Source: Jiangella aurantiaca
Lineage (GTDB): Bacteria > Actinomycetota > Actinomycetes > Jiangellales > Jiangellaceae
Direction: 5' to 3'
Assembly (NCBI RefSeq): GCF_004349105.1
Contig: NZ_SMLB01000035.1
Span: forward strand, 1 to 59,972
Length of the DNA stretch: 59,972 bases
Positions 50,458-58,752 of this stretch are shown here, piece by piece. Made by a program: the position numbers and the translations under genes. The number at the start of each line of letters is the position of its first letter. The first letter of the stretch is position 1. The notes beneath the pieces are model-generated. The model was not told where the DNA came from, searched no databases, and was given only the letters and a program-made list of their open reading frames with translations.

Positions 50458-53400
50458 TCATCGCCGCTCCTCTCCGGGCACCGCTACTGCCGCGTCATGC
50501 CCGGCCCGCGACGCGTGCAGCAGCGCGACCGCGGCGACCACCCCGGCCAGCACCACCCCGAACACCGCCAGAGCGCCGCGGCTGGCGCCGCCGACCGGGT
50601 CCAGCGCCTGCGGCACCCCGGAGGTCGCGGCCCGGGCCAGCACCGTCACCGTCAGGGCAGCGACCACCAGCCCGCCCACCGCGCCCGCCACCATCGCCAG
50701 CAGCCCCATTCCGGCCTGCTCGATCCGCCGCGACCGGGCTTGCTCCGATGGCGCCACGCCGACGACCCGCAGGACGGCCAGCTCGCCGCGCCGCTGCCGC
50801 TGCAGCGTCGCCGCCGACGCGACCGCGCCGATCGCCGTCAGCACGACCGCCGCCGCGGCCACCGACCAGAACGCCGGCACCACGTGCCGCGCCAGCCCGT
50901 GGTCCAGTAATCCGGACCGGACCGTCTCGCGGTCGGTCACCTGGGCCGCGCCGGCCAGCCCGGCCTTCTCGACGGCCGCGGCCAGCCCGGCGGTGTCACC
51001 GCCGTCCGCGCTCAGCCACACCTCGGTGATGCGCTGCGGCCGGTCCGCGACGCGCAGCAGCGTCGCGGTGACGCTCGGCAGGTCGGCGACGAATGCGACC
51101 GGGTCGGCCACGCCCGGCAGCACCGGCACCGTGTCGACCACCCGGGCGTCCACCCGGGCGCCGACGACGTGCAGGCTGACCGGGTCGCCGACCTGCAGAC
51201 CGAAGTGGTCCAGCGCGGCCTGTGAGGCGACGACGGGGACCGGCTCGTCCGCGGCGTCCGGCGGGGTCAGCCGTACGGTCGCGCCGGACGCGGCCGCGAC
51301 GACCGCCGCCGACAGCGGCGACGCCGTGCCGGGTTCGGCGGCCTCGATCCGGTAGCCGGCCTCGGCCTGCGGCGTCCACGGCGCGACGTCGCCCAGCGGC
51401 AGGTCGGTCGTGGCGCCGGACCCGTCGATGGCATGCAGCGCCGTCACGGCCGCCTCGGACGGCCCGGCCACCGCGACGCTGAGGTCGGCGGCGACGACGG
51501 TGCCGAACCCGGCCGGCACGGAGGCGACGCCGTCGTCGACGACGGCCTGTGCCAGCACGCCGTCGGCGTCGGCGACCAGCAGCGTGACCGCGGAGACGCC
51601 GGTCGCGTCGACCTCGAGCCGCTCGGTGCCTTCGGGCAGCTCCAGGCCGGTCAACGCCGGCCGCTCCGGCGCCACGTCGTCGGCCACCCGGCCGGCGGGG
51701 AACACGTCGTCGCGGGCCTCGATCATGCCGCGCAGCCCATCGGCGGGCATGGCCAGCAGCGCGGTGCTCTCATCGCCGATGCGGGCGCCGGTGGACAGAA
51801 CGCCGACGGCATCGCTCGCGCCCTCGATGTCGTTGTACGGCCCGGCGGACTCCGCCGGGCGGGCCGGGGTGAGCGGCCCGGCGCGATCGAACGTCACCCG
51901 CACGTCGGCGCCGGAGTGGACGTCCGCGAGGTCCTCCTGCAGGCCGGTCCAGGTCGCCGAGTACGACGCCGCGAGCACCCCAGCGCCCGCCGTCACCACC
52001 ACCAATACGACCACCGACGCGTACACCGGCAGCCGGCGAGTCACCTGCCAGGCCGGCAGCAGCAGCCCGAGCCGGCGGCGGCCGGCCAGCGCCCGCTCGG
52101 CCAGCGCCAGTGGGAACGGGACGGCGAGCAACGCAAGTGCGGCGCAGGCCAGCAGCGCCAGCGCCGGCCCTGGTGTGGCAAGAAGGTCCGCACTGCTGTT
52201 TCCGGAGGCGCCGTCGCCTGCCCCGTAGCGGCGCAGCTGCCAGATCGCGACAGCGGCGGCGATCAGCGCGACGGCGGCGAAGGTCCAGCCGATCGCCCCG
52301 GTGGCGCGGCGGCTGGTGAACGCGACGGTGTCCTCGACCCGGCGGCGGGCGGTCGCGGCGGCGCCTACGACCAGCAGCGCGAGCGTGCCGGCGGCGACAC
52401 CCGCGGCGCACCACGCGGCCACCCCGGCGTCGACGGCCGGGCCGCCGCCCGCGCGCAGCGCGAGCAGCGTCGCCGCGCCACCGAGCGCCGCAGCCGGCAC
52501 GACCACGGCCACCGACTCCAGGACCGACCACCACACCAGCTGCCCGCCGGACAGCCCGCGCGAGCGCAGCAGCGTCGTCTCGACCTCGCGGACGACGCCG
52601 AGCAGCCGGGCCACCTGGGCGCCGGTGACGATCGCGACGGCCACCAGCACGACCAGCGGGACCGCGGAGACGCTGGTGCCGCGGGCGACGTCGGCGTCCA
52701 GCGAGGCGGCGGTGGCGGCGAGCTCGCCGCTGGTCGCGACGCCGCGGACGTCGATCCGCTCGTCGCCCTCCAGCGCGCCGGGCAGTCCCGGCAGCGCATC
52801 GGCCAGCGCGGCGACCTGCCCGGGGGTGATCTCACCGACCTGCGGCATGATCCGCCAGCGCACCCGCGGCGACGCCTCGACGGCGGTCAGCGCGTCCTCG
52901 GTGACCACGAACGGGCCGTACGCGGAGCCGTCGACGCCGGCCACCTCGATCGGCTCGCCGAACCAGAACGGGTCGGCCGGGTCGGCGGGCAGCCAAGTGC
53001 CGGTGACCAGCACCCGGGTCTCGCCGACGGTGATCTCGTCGCCGGCGGAGAGGCCCAGCGCCTCGGCAGCGGTGGCGTGCAGCGCCGCCTCGGCGACGGC
53101 ATCCGTGCCGCCTGCGGCCGGCCAGGCGCCGCCGGTCAGCTCCGCGTGCTCCTCCAGGCGCTCATAGGCGGTGAGGACGCCGCGGGCCTCCTCGTCGCTG
53201 CCGGGCACGGTCAGGGCGTCCTCGCCGCCGGCCAGGCTGCGGTACACCTCCAGCGGCGCGCCGCCGGACCGCGCGGCGACCTCCTCGCGGACGGCGCGGT
53301 GCTGGGCCTCGGGGTCAGGGCCGAGCCGCGTGACGGCCTGCACGGCGGCCTCCGCCGGCGGCGCGTCGCGCAGCGCCTCACGGACGCCGTCCTGGCTGGC

Positions 53401-53508
53401 TACGACCAGGTAGCCGACCAGCCCGGTGGCGACGGCGGCCACCACGAACACCCACGCGGCCACCGTCGCGACGACGGCGGCATGGGCACGCGCGCGCTTG
53501 ACCCGCAT
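50458..53508 (-). CDS. FtsX/MacB-like ABC permease 2
   Basis: The 1016-residue permease has the same double-FtsX plan as its neighbour: a first helix (VVATVAAWVFVVAAVATGLV), large outer domains (about 35-280 and 510-870), a central set of helices (about 290-500) and three C-terminal helices (VVPAFWSVAAAAVVLTAIGA, AGMGLLAMVAGAVGGLVVAA, ALAVFGVVLAGVVAAVALLH). Sequence similarity to permease 1 is low, so the two probably form a heterodimer. ATG 53508 is chosen although no good Shine-Dalgarno is visible. Element C ends about 70 bases upstream, and it is the first gene of the exporter operon. Confidence 0.9.
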   Translation of the reverse strand: MRVKRARAHAAVVATVAAWVFVVAAVATGLVGYLVVASQDGVREALRDAPPAEAAVQAVTRLGPDPEAQHRAVREEVAARSGGAPLEVYRSLAGGEDALTVPGSDEEARGVLTAYERLEEHAELTGGAWPAAGGTDAVAEAALHATAAEALGLSAGDEITVGETRVLVTGTWLPADPADPFWFGEPIEVAGVDGSAYGPFVVTEDALTAVEASPRVRWRIMPQVGEITPGQVAALADALPGLPGALEGDERIDVRGVATSGELAATAASLDADVARGTSVSAVPLVVLVAVAIVTGAQVARLLGVVREVETTLLRSRGLSGGQLVWWSVLESVAVVVPAAALGGAATLLALRAGGGPAVDAGVAAWCAAGVAAGTLALLVVGAAATARRRVEDTVAFTSRRATGAIGWTFAAVALIAAAVAIWQLRRYGAGDGASGNSSADLLATPGPALALLACAALALLAVPFPLALAERALAGRRRLGLLLPAWQVTRRLPVYASVVVLVVVTAGAGVLAASYSATWTGLQEDLADVHSGADVRVTFDRAGPLTPARPAESAGPYNDIEGASDAVGVLSTGARIGDESTALLAMPADGLRGMIEARDDVFPAGRVADDVAPERPALTGLELPEGTERLEVDATGVSAVTLLVADADGVLAQAVVDDGVASVPAGFGTVVAADLSVAVAGPSEAAVTALHAIDGSGATTDLPLGDVAPWTPQAEAGYRIEAAEPGTASPLSAAVVAAASGATVRLTPPDAADEPVPVVASQAALDHFGLQVGDPVSLHVVGARVDARVVDTVPVLPGVADPVAFVADLPSVTATLLRVADRPQRITEVWLSADGGDTAGLAAAVEKAGLAGAAQVTDRETVRSGLLDHGLARHVVPAFWSVAAAAVVLTAIGAVASAATLQRQRRGELAVLRVVGVAPSEQARSRRIEQAGMGLLAMVAGAVGGLVVAALTVTVLARAATSGVPQALDPVGGASRGALAVFGVVLAGVVAAVALLHASRAGHDAAVAVPGEERR

Positions 53509-53579
53509 CAGCCGCGTCCGCCGGCTCGGTAACCGTTTCCCCCACGCATGATCGGCACAGATTACCTTTAGCCTCAGAT

Positions 53580-53687
53580 GTCGGGCCATACAAAGATCAC
53601 GAACGCTCTCCGGTCGACTTACGCACTGGACCGGGGACTCAGGGGACCTCCGGCCCCCCATCGCCCGCCGGTTCTGCATGGCCCTCC
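53580..53687 (-). promoter_or_regulatory. 105-bp element, copy C (overlaps methyltransferase end)
   Basis: This 108-bp copy has ends GGGCCATGCAGA and TTTGTATGGCCC and centre GGGGGGCCGGAGGTCCCC. Compared with B, the change TCAT to CCAT in one end is matched by ATGA to ATGG in the other. About 49 bases of it encode the last residues of the methyltransferase. It precedes the exporter operon by about 70 bases; GGCTAAAG between them may contain the -10. Confidence 0.7.
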
Positions 53688-54505
53688 GGGGGACGACGCA
53701 GGGCGTAACAGGCCACGGCGGTCGCCGCGGCCACGTTGAGCGAGTCGACCCCGCCCTGCATGGGGATGCGCACCCGCCGGTCCGCAGCCGCCATCCAGCG
53801 CGCGGACAGTCCGTGCCCCTCGCCGCCGACCAGCAGCGCCGTCCGCTCCGCGGGCTCCACCTCGGCGAGGTCGACGGCGTCGTCGGCCGGGGTGAGCGCC
53901 AGCGTCTCGAAGCCGGCGGCGGCCAGCGCCGCGGGCGCGTCGTACCACACGTCGACCCGGGTGTACGGGACGGTGAACACGGTGCCCATCGAGACCTTGA
54001 CGGCGCGCCGGTAGAGCGGGTCGGCACAGCGCGGCCCGAGCAGGACGGCGTCCCAGCCCAGCGCCGCCGCGCAGCGGAAGATCGCGCCGACGTTGGTGTG
54101 GTCGACGAGGTCCTCCAGCACGACCACCCGCCGGGCCGTCGCCAGTAGCGCGTCCATCGGCGGCAGCGGCCGGCGCTGCAGCGAGGCCAGCGCGCCGCGG
54201 TGGACGTGGAAGCCGGTGACGCCCTCGATCACCGGCTCCGGCGCGACGTAGACGGGGACGTCCCCGGCCGCGGCGAGCACGTCGGACAGCGCCTCGACCC
54301 AGCGCGGCGCCATGAGGAACGAGCGCGGCCGGTAGCCCGCGGCGATCGCCCGGCGGACCACCTTCTCGCCCTCGGCCAGGAACAGCCCGTGCTCGGCCTC
54401 CAGCGACGTGCGCAGCTGCACGTCGCGCAGCGCGACGTAGTCGGCCAGCCGGGGGTCGTCGACGCCCTCGACCTCGAGCAGGCGCGGCCCCGCGTCGCCC
54501 GTCAT
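53639..54505 (-). CDS. TrmH/SpoU family RNA methyltransferase
   Basis: The 288-residue protein has an N-terminal substrate-binding domain (ADYVALRDVQLRTSLEAEHG, about 18-110). The SpoU knot domain contains VVVLEDLVDHTNVGAIFRCA (motif 1), LLVGGEGHGLSARW (motif 2) and VRIPMQGGVDSLNVAAATAV (motif 3), all intact. It methylates ribose 2'-O in rRNA or tRNA; the target is not predictable. Its C-terminal residues (EGHAEPAGDGGPEVP) are encoded inside element C, which may have replaced the original end. The ATG at 54505 overlaps the TauE gene stop by one base. Confidence 0.93.
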   Translation of the reverse strand: MTGDAGPRLLEVEGVDDPRLADYVALRDVQLRTSLEAEHGLFLAEGEKVVRRAIAAGYRPRSFLMAPRWVEALSDVLAAAGDVPVYVAPEPVIEGVTGFHVHRGALASLQRRPLPPMDALLATARRVVVLEDLVDHTNVGAIFRCAAALGWDAVLLGPRCADPLYRRAVKVSMGTVFTVPYTRVDVWYDAPAALAAAGFETLALTPADDAVDLAEVEPAERTALLVGGEGHGLSARWMAAADRRVRIPMQGGVDSLNVAAATAVACYALRRPPEGHAEPAGDGGPEVP

Positions 54506-55254
54506 CACAGCACCAACAGGACGACGGCGACCACGCCGACCACGACGACGACCACGCGCAGCACCAGCGGCGGCAGCCGCCGGCCCACGCGGGCACCGAC
54601 CAGCCCGCCGGCCGCGGAGCCGAGCGCGATCAGCCCGGCCGCCGCCCAGTCGACGTCGCCGACGACCATGAAGACCAGCCCCGCGACCAGGTTCACCAGC
54701 CCGGCCTGCACGTTCTTGACGGCGTTCAGCCGCTGCAGCGTGTCGGACAGCGCCAGGCCCATGACAGCGAGCAGCAGCACGCCCTGCGCGGCGCCGAAGT
54801 AGCCGCCGTAGACCGCCGTCAGCAGCACCAGCAGCCAGACCCCCGGGCCACCGTGCTCCCGGTGGGCCGGCCGCTCCTTCAGCCGCCGCGCGATCCACGG
54901 CTGCGCGGCCACCAGCACGCAGGCCAGGATGATCAGCACCGGCACGATCGCCTCGAACGCACCGGGCGGCAGCGCCAGCAGCAGCACCGCGCCGGCGGCG
55001 CCGCCGACGAGCGCGGCCAGCCCGAACCGGAGCACCCGGTTGCGCTGGCCGCGCAGTTCCTCGCGATAGCCCCAGGCACCGACGAGCGAGCCCGGCACCA
55101 GTCCGACGGTGTTCGACACGTTGGCCACCACGGGTGGGTAGCCCAGCGCCAGCAGTGTCGGGAACGTGATCATCGTTCCGGAGCCGACGACGACGTTGAT
55201 CGCGCCCGCCGCGAACCCGGCCGCGACGATCGCGACGACGTCGAGCAGGCTCAC
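54505..55254 (-). CDS. TauE/SafE family sulfite/anion exporter
   Basis: The 249-residue membrane protein has eight helices and the duplicated family motif. NVVVGSGTMITFPTLLALGY follows the first helix and YGGYFGAAQGVLLLAVMGLA the fifth. This family exports sulfite, sulfoacetate or related organic acids. The GTG start overlaps the SPFH stop codon (GTGA). Neither its neighbours nor its sequence reveals the substrate. Confidence 0.93.
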   Translation of the reverse strand: MSLLDVVAIVAAGFAAGAINVVVGSGTMITFPTLLALGYPPVVANVSNTVGLVPGSLVGAWGYREELRGQRNRVLRFGLAALVGGAAGAVLLLALPPGAFEAIVPVLIILACVLVAAQPWIARRLKERPAHREHGGPGVWLLVLLTAVYGGYFGAAQGVLLLAVMGLALSDTLQRLNAVKNVQAGLVNLVAGLVFMVVGDVDWAAAGLIALGSAAGGLVGARVGRRLPPLVLRVVVVVVGVVAVVLLVL

Positions 55255-56528
55255 CCCGCCGGGGGCGCGGGCGGAGCGGGCGGCGACGGCGGCCGGTCGG
55301 AGTCGGTGCCGGGCTCGTCACCGGGGTCGGCGGCCAGGTCGCGGCCCAAGGCCGGACCGGCCTCGTCCTCGTCGCGGGATGCGTCGGACGCACCCTCGCC
55401 AGCCTCGCCGGCGGAGGCGCCGTCGTCCGCGCCCGCAGACGACAGCGGCGCCGACGGGTCGGATGCGGCCTGGGCGGCCTGCAGCGCGCGCCGGACCTCG
55501 TCCTGTGCGGCGGCGACGGCGGTCTCGCCCTCGGCGGCGGCCTGCTGGGCGGCGGCCTCGACCTCCTCGGCGGCGCCGTCGTCGGCCGGGATGGCGCCCG
55601 GCGCGAAGCCCGAGCCGAACCGGCCGACGGCGTCGCCCAGGCCCTCCAGCGCCTTGCCGAACTCGCTCGGCACGATCCAGACCTTGTTGGAGTCGCCCTT
55701 CGCGATCTCGGGCATCATCTGCAGATACTGGTAGGCCAGCAGCTTCTGGTCCGGATTGCCGCGGTGGATGGCGTCGAAGACGGCTCCGATGGCCTTCGCC
55801 TCACCGTCGGCGCGCAGGATCTGGGCCTGCTTCTCCGCCTCGGCCCGCAGGATCTGCGACTGCTTGTCGCCTTCGGCCGTGAGGATGGCCGACTGCTTCT
55901 GGCCCTCGGCGGTGAGGATCTGAGACTGCCGCACACCCTCGGCGTTGAGGATCGCCGCGCGCTTGTCGCGGTCGGCGCGCATCTGCTTCTCCATGGAGTC
56001 CTGGATGGAGGGCGGCGGGTCGATGGCCTTCAGCTCGACGCGGTTGACCCGGATACCCCACTTGCCGGTGGCGTCGTCGAGGACGCCGCGCAGCGCGTTG
56101 TTGATCTCTTCTCGGCTGGTCAGCGTGCGCTCGAGGTCCATGCCACCGATGACGTTACGCAGCGTGGTGACGGTCAGCTGCTCGATGCCCTGGATGTAGT
56201 TGGCGATCTCGTAGGTGGCCGCCTTGGGGTCGTTCACCTGGTAGTAGATGACGGTGTCGATGGACACGACCAGGTTGTCCTGCGTGATCACCGGCTGCGG
56301 CGGGAACGACACAACCTGCTCGCGCAGGTCCAGCAGCGGCAGCACGCGGTCGATGAACGGCACGACCACCGTCAGTCCGGGGTCGAGCGTGCGCTGGTAC
56401 CGGCCCAGCCGCTCGACGATGCCGGCCCGCGCCTGCGGCACGATGCGCACCGACTTGGCCAGCGTCACCAGCACGAAGATGGCCAGGAGGATGACGACGA
56501 GGAGGACGAATATCTGACCGGCTTCCAT
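55251..56528 (-). CDS. SPFH/band 7 (stomatin-like) membrane protein
   Basis: The 425-residue protein has one N-terminal membrane helix (residues 5-24), a band 7 domain (about 30-190; AGIVERLGRYQRTLDPGLTV, EELTVTTLRNVIGGM-like segment) and a long helix of near-repeats of about 11 residues (QSQILTAEG, QSAILTAEG, QSQILRAEA, QAQILRADG; 205-250). An acidic, proline-ended tail of about 100 low-complexity residues follows. It assembles membrane microdomain rings. The NfeD-family partner gene is just upstream, the normal pairing in bacteria. Confidence 0.95.
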   Translation of the reverse strand: MEAGQIFVLLVVILLAIFVLVTLAKSVRIVPQARAGIVERLGRYQRTLDPGLTVVVPFIDRVLPLLDLREQVVSFPPQPVITQDNLVVSIDTVIYYQVNDPKAATYEIANYIQGIEQLTVTTLRNVIGGMDLERTLTSREEINNALRGVLDDATGKWGIRVNRVELKAIDPPPSIQDSMEKQMRADRDKRAAILNAEGVRQSQILTAEGQKQSAILTAEGDKQSQILRAEAEKQAQILRADGEAKAIGAVFDAIHRGNPDQKLLAYQYLQMMPEIAKGDSNKVWIVPSEFGKALEGLGDAVGRFGSGFAPGAIPADDGAAEEVEAAAQQAAAEGETAVAAAQDEVRRALQAAQAASDPSAPLSSAGADDGASAGEAGEGASDASRDEDEAGPALGRDLAADPGDEPGTDSDRPPSPPAPPAPPAG

Positions 56529-56590
56529 GGAGACCTTCCGCTGCGTTCGTGAGGGCCAGGCGAGTCTGCGACAACCTATCAGTCAGGCGT

Positions 56591-57058
56591 CTAGCGGGGG
56601 TCGGCGTCGAACACGAGCGCCGTCGCGCCCTGGATCTCGATGACGTCGACGTCGCGGCCGGCCTCGATGACGGAGGTGCCGTCGTAGCTGCGGGCGGTCC
56701 AGATCTCGCCGGCCAGCTTGATCAGACCGCCCTCGGAGTCGACCGTCTCGACGACGACGCCCTTGCGGCCGACCAGCGCCGCGGCGCCGGTGCGGGTGCT
56801 GCCGCTGGTGCGCAGGTGCCGCTTGGCCACCGGCCGGACGAACCCGAGCAACCCGACGCTGACGACGGCGGCGACGAGGAGCTGCAGCCACAGCGCGTCG
56901 ACGCCGACGGCCGCGGCCAGCGCGCCGGCCAGCGCGCCGCCCGCCAGCATGAGGAAGATGAGGTCGAGCGTGGTGGTCTCGACGATGCCGAGGACGAACG
57001 CCAGCCCCAGCCAGGCGACCCACTCGTGATCGCCGAGCCAGTCCAGGAAGTCCTGCAT
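56591..57058 (-). CDS. NfeD family protein
   Basis: The 155-residue protein has three to four membrane helices (WVAWLGLAFVLGIVETTTLD onward, about 13-75) and a C-terminal OB-fold domain (about 88-152; ALVGRKGVVVETVDSEGGLI, GTSVIEAGRDVDVIEIQG). This is the short NfeD1b-like form without a protease domain. It works with the SPFH protein encoded 62 bases downstream, presumably anchoring or capping the microdomain. Confidence 0.94.
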   Translation of the reverse strand: MQDFLDWLGDHEWVAWLGLAFVLGIVETTTLDLIFLMLAGGALAGALAAAVGVDALWLQLLVAAVVSVGLLGFVRPVAKRHLRTSGSTRTGAAALVGRKGVVVETVDSEGGLIKLAGEIWTARSYDGTSVIEAGRDVDVIEIQGATALVFDADPR

Positions 57059-57067
57059 GGTCTCAGT

Positions 57068-57880
57068 CTAGGGGGCGGAGACGGTGTCGCGCGCCCCCGC
57101 GACGGCCCGCGCCGACCACCGTCCGTCCTCGTGCTGGACGCGCAGCGGAAGCCCGAACGCGGTGCTCAGGTGTTCGTCGATGAGCGTCGCGCCGATCGGC
57201 CCCGCGGCCACCACCCGGCCGCCGGACAGCAGCAGCGCGTGGGTGAACCCGGGCGGGATCTCCTCGACGTGGTGGGTCACCAGGACGGTGGCCGGCGAGG
57301 CGGGGTCGGCGGCGATCTCGCCGAGCGCGGCGACCAGCGTCTCGCGGCCGCCGAGGTCGAGGCCCGCGGTCGGCTCGTCGAGCAGCAGCAGCTCGGGGTC
57401 GGCCATCAACGCGCGGGCCAGCTGGGTGCGCTTGCGCTCGCCCTCGGACAGCGTGCCGAACGTGCGATCGGCGAGGTGCCCGATGCCCATGCGGTCCAGC
57501 AGCCAGCGGGCGCGGTCGTCGTCGAGGTTCTCGTACGACTCGCGCCAGCGGCCGAGCATTCCGTACGCGGCCGTGCGCACGACGTCGAGCACGGACTCCT
57601 GCCGCGGGATCCGCTCGGCAAGCGCGGCGCTGGTGATGCCGATGCGCGGCCGCAGCTCGAACACGTCGACCGCGCCCATCATCTCGCCGAGCACGGCGGC
57701 GTAGCCACTGGTCGGGTGCATCTGGGCAGCGGCGATCTGCAGCAGAGTGGTCTTGCCGGCGCCGTTGGGCCCGAGGATCACCCAGCGCTCGCCGTCGGCC
57801 ACCGCCCAGGTGACCTCGTCGAGCAGGCGGCTACCCGAGCGCACGAGCGTGACGTCGGCAAGTTCCAGCACATCGGACAT
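57068..57880 (-). CDS. ABC transporter ATP-binding protein
   Basis: The 270-residue ATPase has Walker A GPNGAGKTTLLQ, signature LSEGERKRTQLARAL, Walker B LLLLDEPTAGLDLGGRE and switch TVLVTHHVEEIP. The LSEGE variant and the VRSGSRLLDEVTW start match a group of actinobacterial single ATPases with no cognate permease, possibly ABC-F-like or molybdate ModF-like proteins of unclear role. No permease gene adjoins it. ATG 57880 is divergent from the hypothetical gene at 57983. Confidence 0.93.
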   Translation of the reverse strand: MSDVLELADVTLVRSGSRLLDEVTWAVADGERWVILGPNGAGKTTLLQIAAAQMHPTSGYAAVLGEMMGAVDVFELRPRIGITSAALAERIPRQESVLDVVRTAAYGMLGRWRESYENLDDDRARWLLDRMGIGHLADRTFGTLSEGERKRTQLARALMADPELLLLDEPTAGLDLGGRETLVAALGEIAADPASPATVLVTHHVEEIPPGFTHALLLSGGRVVAAGPIGATLIDEHLSTAFGLPLRVQHEDGRWSARAVAGARDTVSAP

Positions 57881-57942
57881 CGCGTGGACCGGCTCCCTCG
57901 GCAACGACTGAAGAGGCCCGTGACGGTGCTCGCCCCAGAACC

Positions 57943-57965
57943 CCCGCCCGACTCTATCGGGCGGG
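57943..57965. promoter_or_regulatory. Hairpin/palindrome in a divergent promoter region
   Basis: CCCGCCCGA and TCGGGCGGG form a perfect 9-bp inverted repeat with a 5-base loop between the ATPase and the hypothetical gene. TAGGCT at 57969 is the likely -10 for the plus-strand gene, so the palindrome sits between -35 and -10 and may be an operator. Confidence 0.45.
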
Positions 57966-57982
57966 TCGTAGGCTCTGAGGTC

Positions 57983-58738
57983 ATGGTCACCCTCCCCCGC
58001 TCCGCCCGCCTCGCGGCATGGGGCACGGCCTGGCTGCGGAACGAGGCGAGCCTCGACGACGTCGTCGACCGCGTCCGCGCCGACGACGAGCCGCACGACG
58101 CCGTCGACGTCCCGGGTAGCGCGACGGCCACCGGGTTGTCCGAGGCGCTGCGGGCGCTGCGCGGCGCCGGCGCCACGGCGTTCCGGGTCGCGCTGCCGGC
58201 GCCGGGCGATCCCAGCGGCCTGAGCGGCCCGGCCGACCTCAACGGCTACGCGGTCGACGCCGGCGAGGCGGTCATCGTCGACGGTGCGCCGTACGCGCTG
58301 GTGCCCGACGTCCGCACGTTCGGCCCACCGGGCGACCAGGGGCACATGGTCACCTGGATGGTCCGCCCCGCGCAGCCGGCGCCGTCCGGCCCGGCGCTGG
58401 CTGACGCCGACCGGGAGCTGACGGCAGCGCTGCTGGCGGCCGGGTCGATCCTCACCGACCTCGACGTGCCGTCGTGGCGGCCGGAGGTCGAGGCGCTGCT
58501 CGGCGACATCCGCGCCAACCGCGAGTCCGACCCGCTGCCGCGTGTTTTCCCGCCGCAGGCGCAGGCCGTGGCGGCGCGGGCGGCCCGGCTGCTCGCCGTC
58601 GTCCGGTTCGCGCTCGACGACGATGGCGGCGCCGTGACGGTGACGGAGGCGACCTCGCGGCGGGCGGCCCTGACGCCGCTGGAGCGCGCGTCGCGATCGG
58701 CATTGGCCACCGCGTGCAACGCACTGGCGTCGCGATAG
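57983..58738 (+). CDS. Hypothetical protein
   Basis: The 251-residue soluble protein begins VTLPRSARLAAWGTAWLRNE and contains LSGPADLNGYAVDAGEAVIV, APYALVPDVRTFGPPGDQGH and LPRVFPPQAQAVAARAARLL. It is conserved in style with actinobacterial proteins of unknown function encoded near serB. No known catalytic motif was recognised. ATG 57983 lies 8 bases after TAGGCT with no proper Shine-Dalgarno, which suggests a leaderless or nearly leaderless mRNA. It is followed by serB after 14 bases, so the two are likely co-transcribed. Confidence 0.8.
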   Translation: MVTLPRSARLAAWGTAWLRNEASLDDVVDRVRADDEPHDAVDVPGSATATGLSEALRALRGAGATAFRVALPAPGDPSGLSGPADLNGYAVDAGEAVIVDGAPYALVPDVRTFGPPGDQGHMVTWMVRPAQPAPSGPALADADRELTAALLAAGSILTDLDVPSWRPEVEALLGDIRANRESDPLPRVFPPQAQAVAARAARLLAVVRFALDDDGGAVTVTEATSRRAALTPLERASRSALATACNALASR

Positions 58739-58752
58739 CGTTGCGGCTTGCG

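Noticed and set aside
37200-53660. Calling the GGGCCGAAGGTCCC centre of elements A-D a DevR/DosR box
   Set aside because: It resembles the symmetry of such sites, but no oxygen/nitric-oxide-sensing GAF kinase is encoded here and the consensus was not checked, so only a generic palindrome is claimed.
53509-54027. N-terminal extension of permease 2 up to 54027
   Set aside because: It would read through element C and antisense through the methyltransferase gene; the permease begins naturally with its first membrane helix at 53508.
53639-55393. Extension of the methyltransferase frame upstream of 54505
   Set aside because: It overlaps the TauE/SafE gene on the same strand in another frame, and the protein start at 54505 matches the family.
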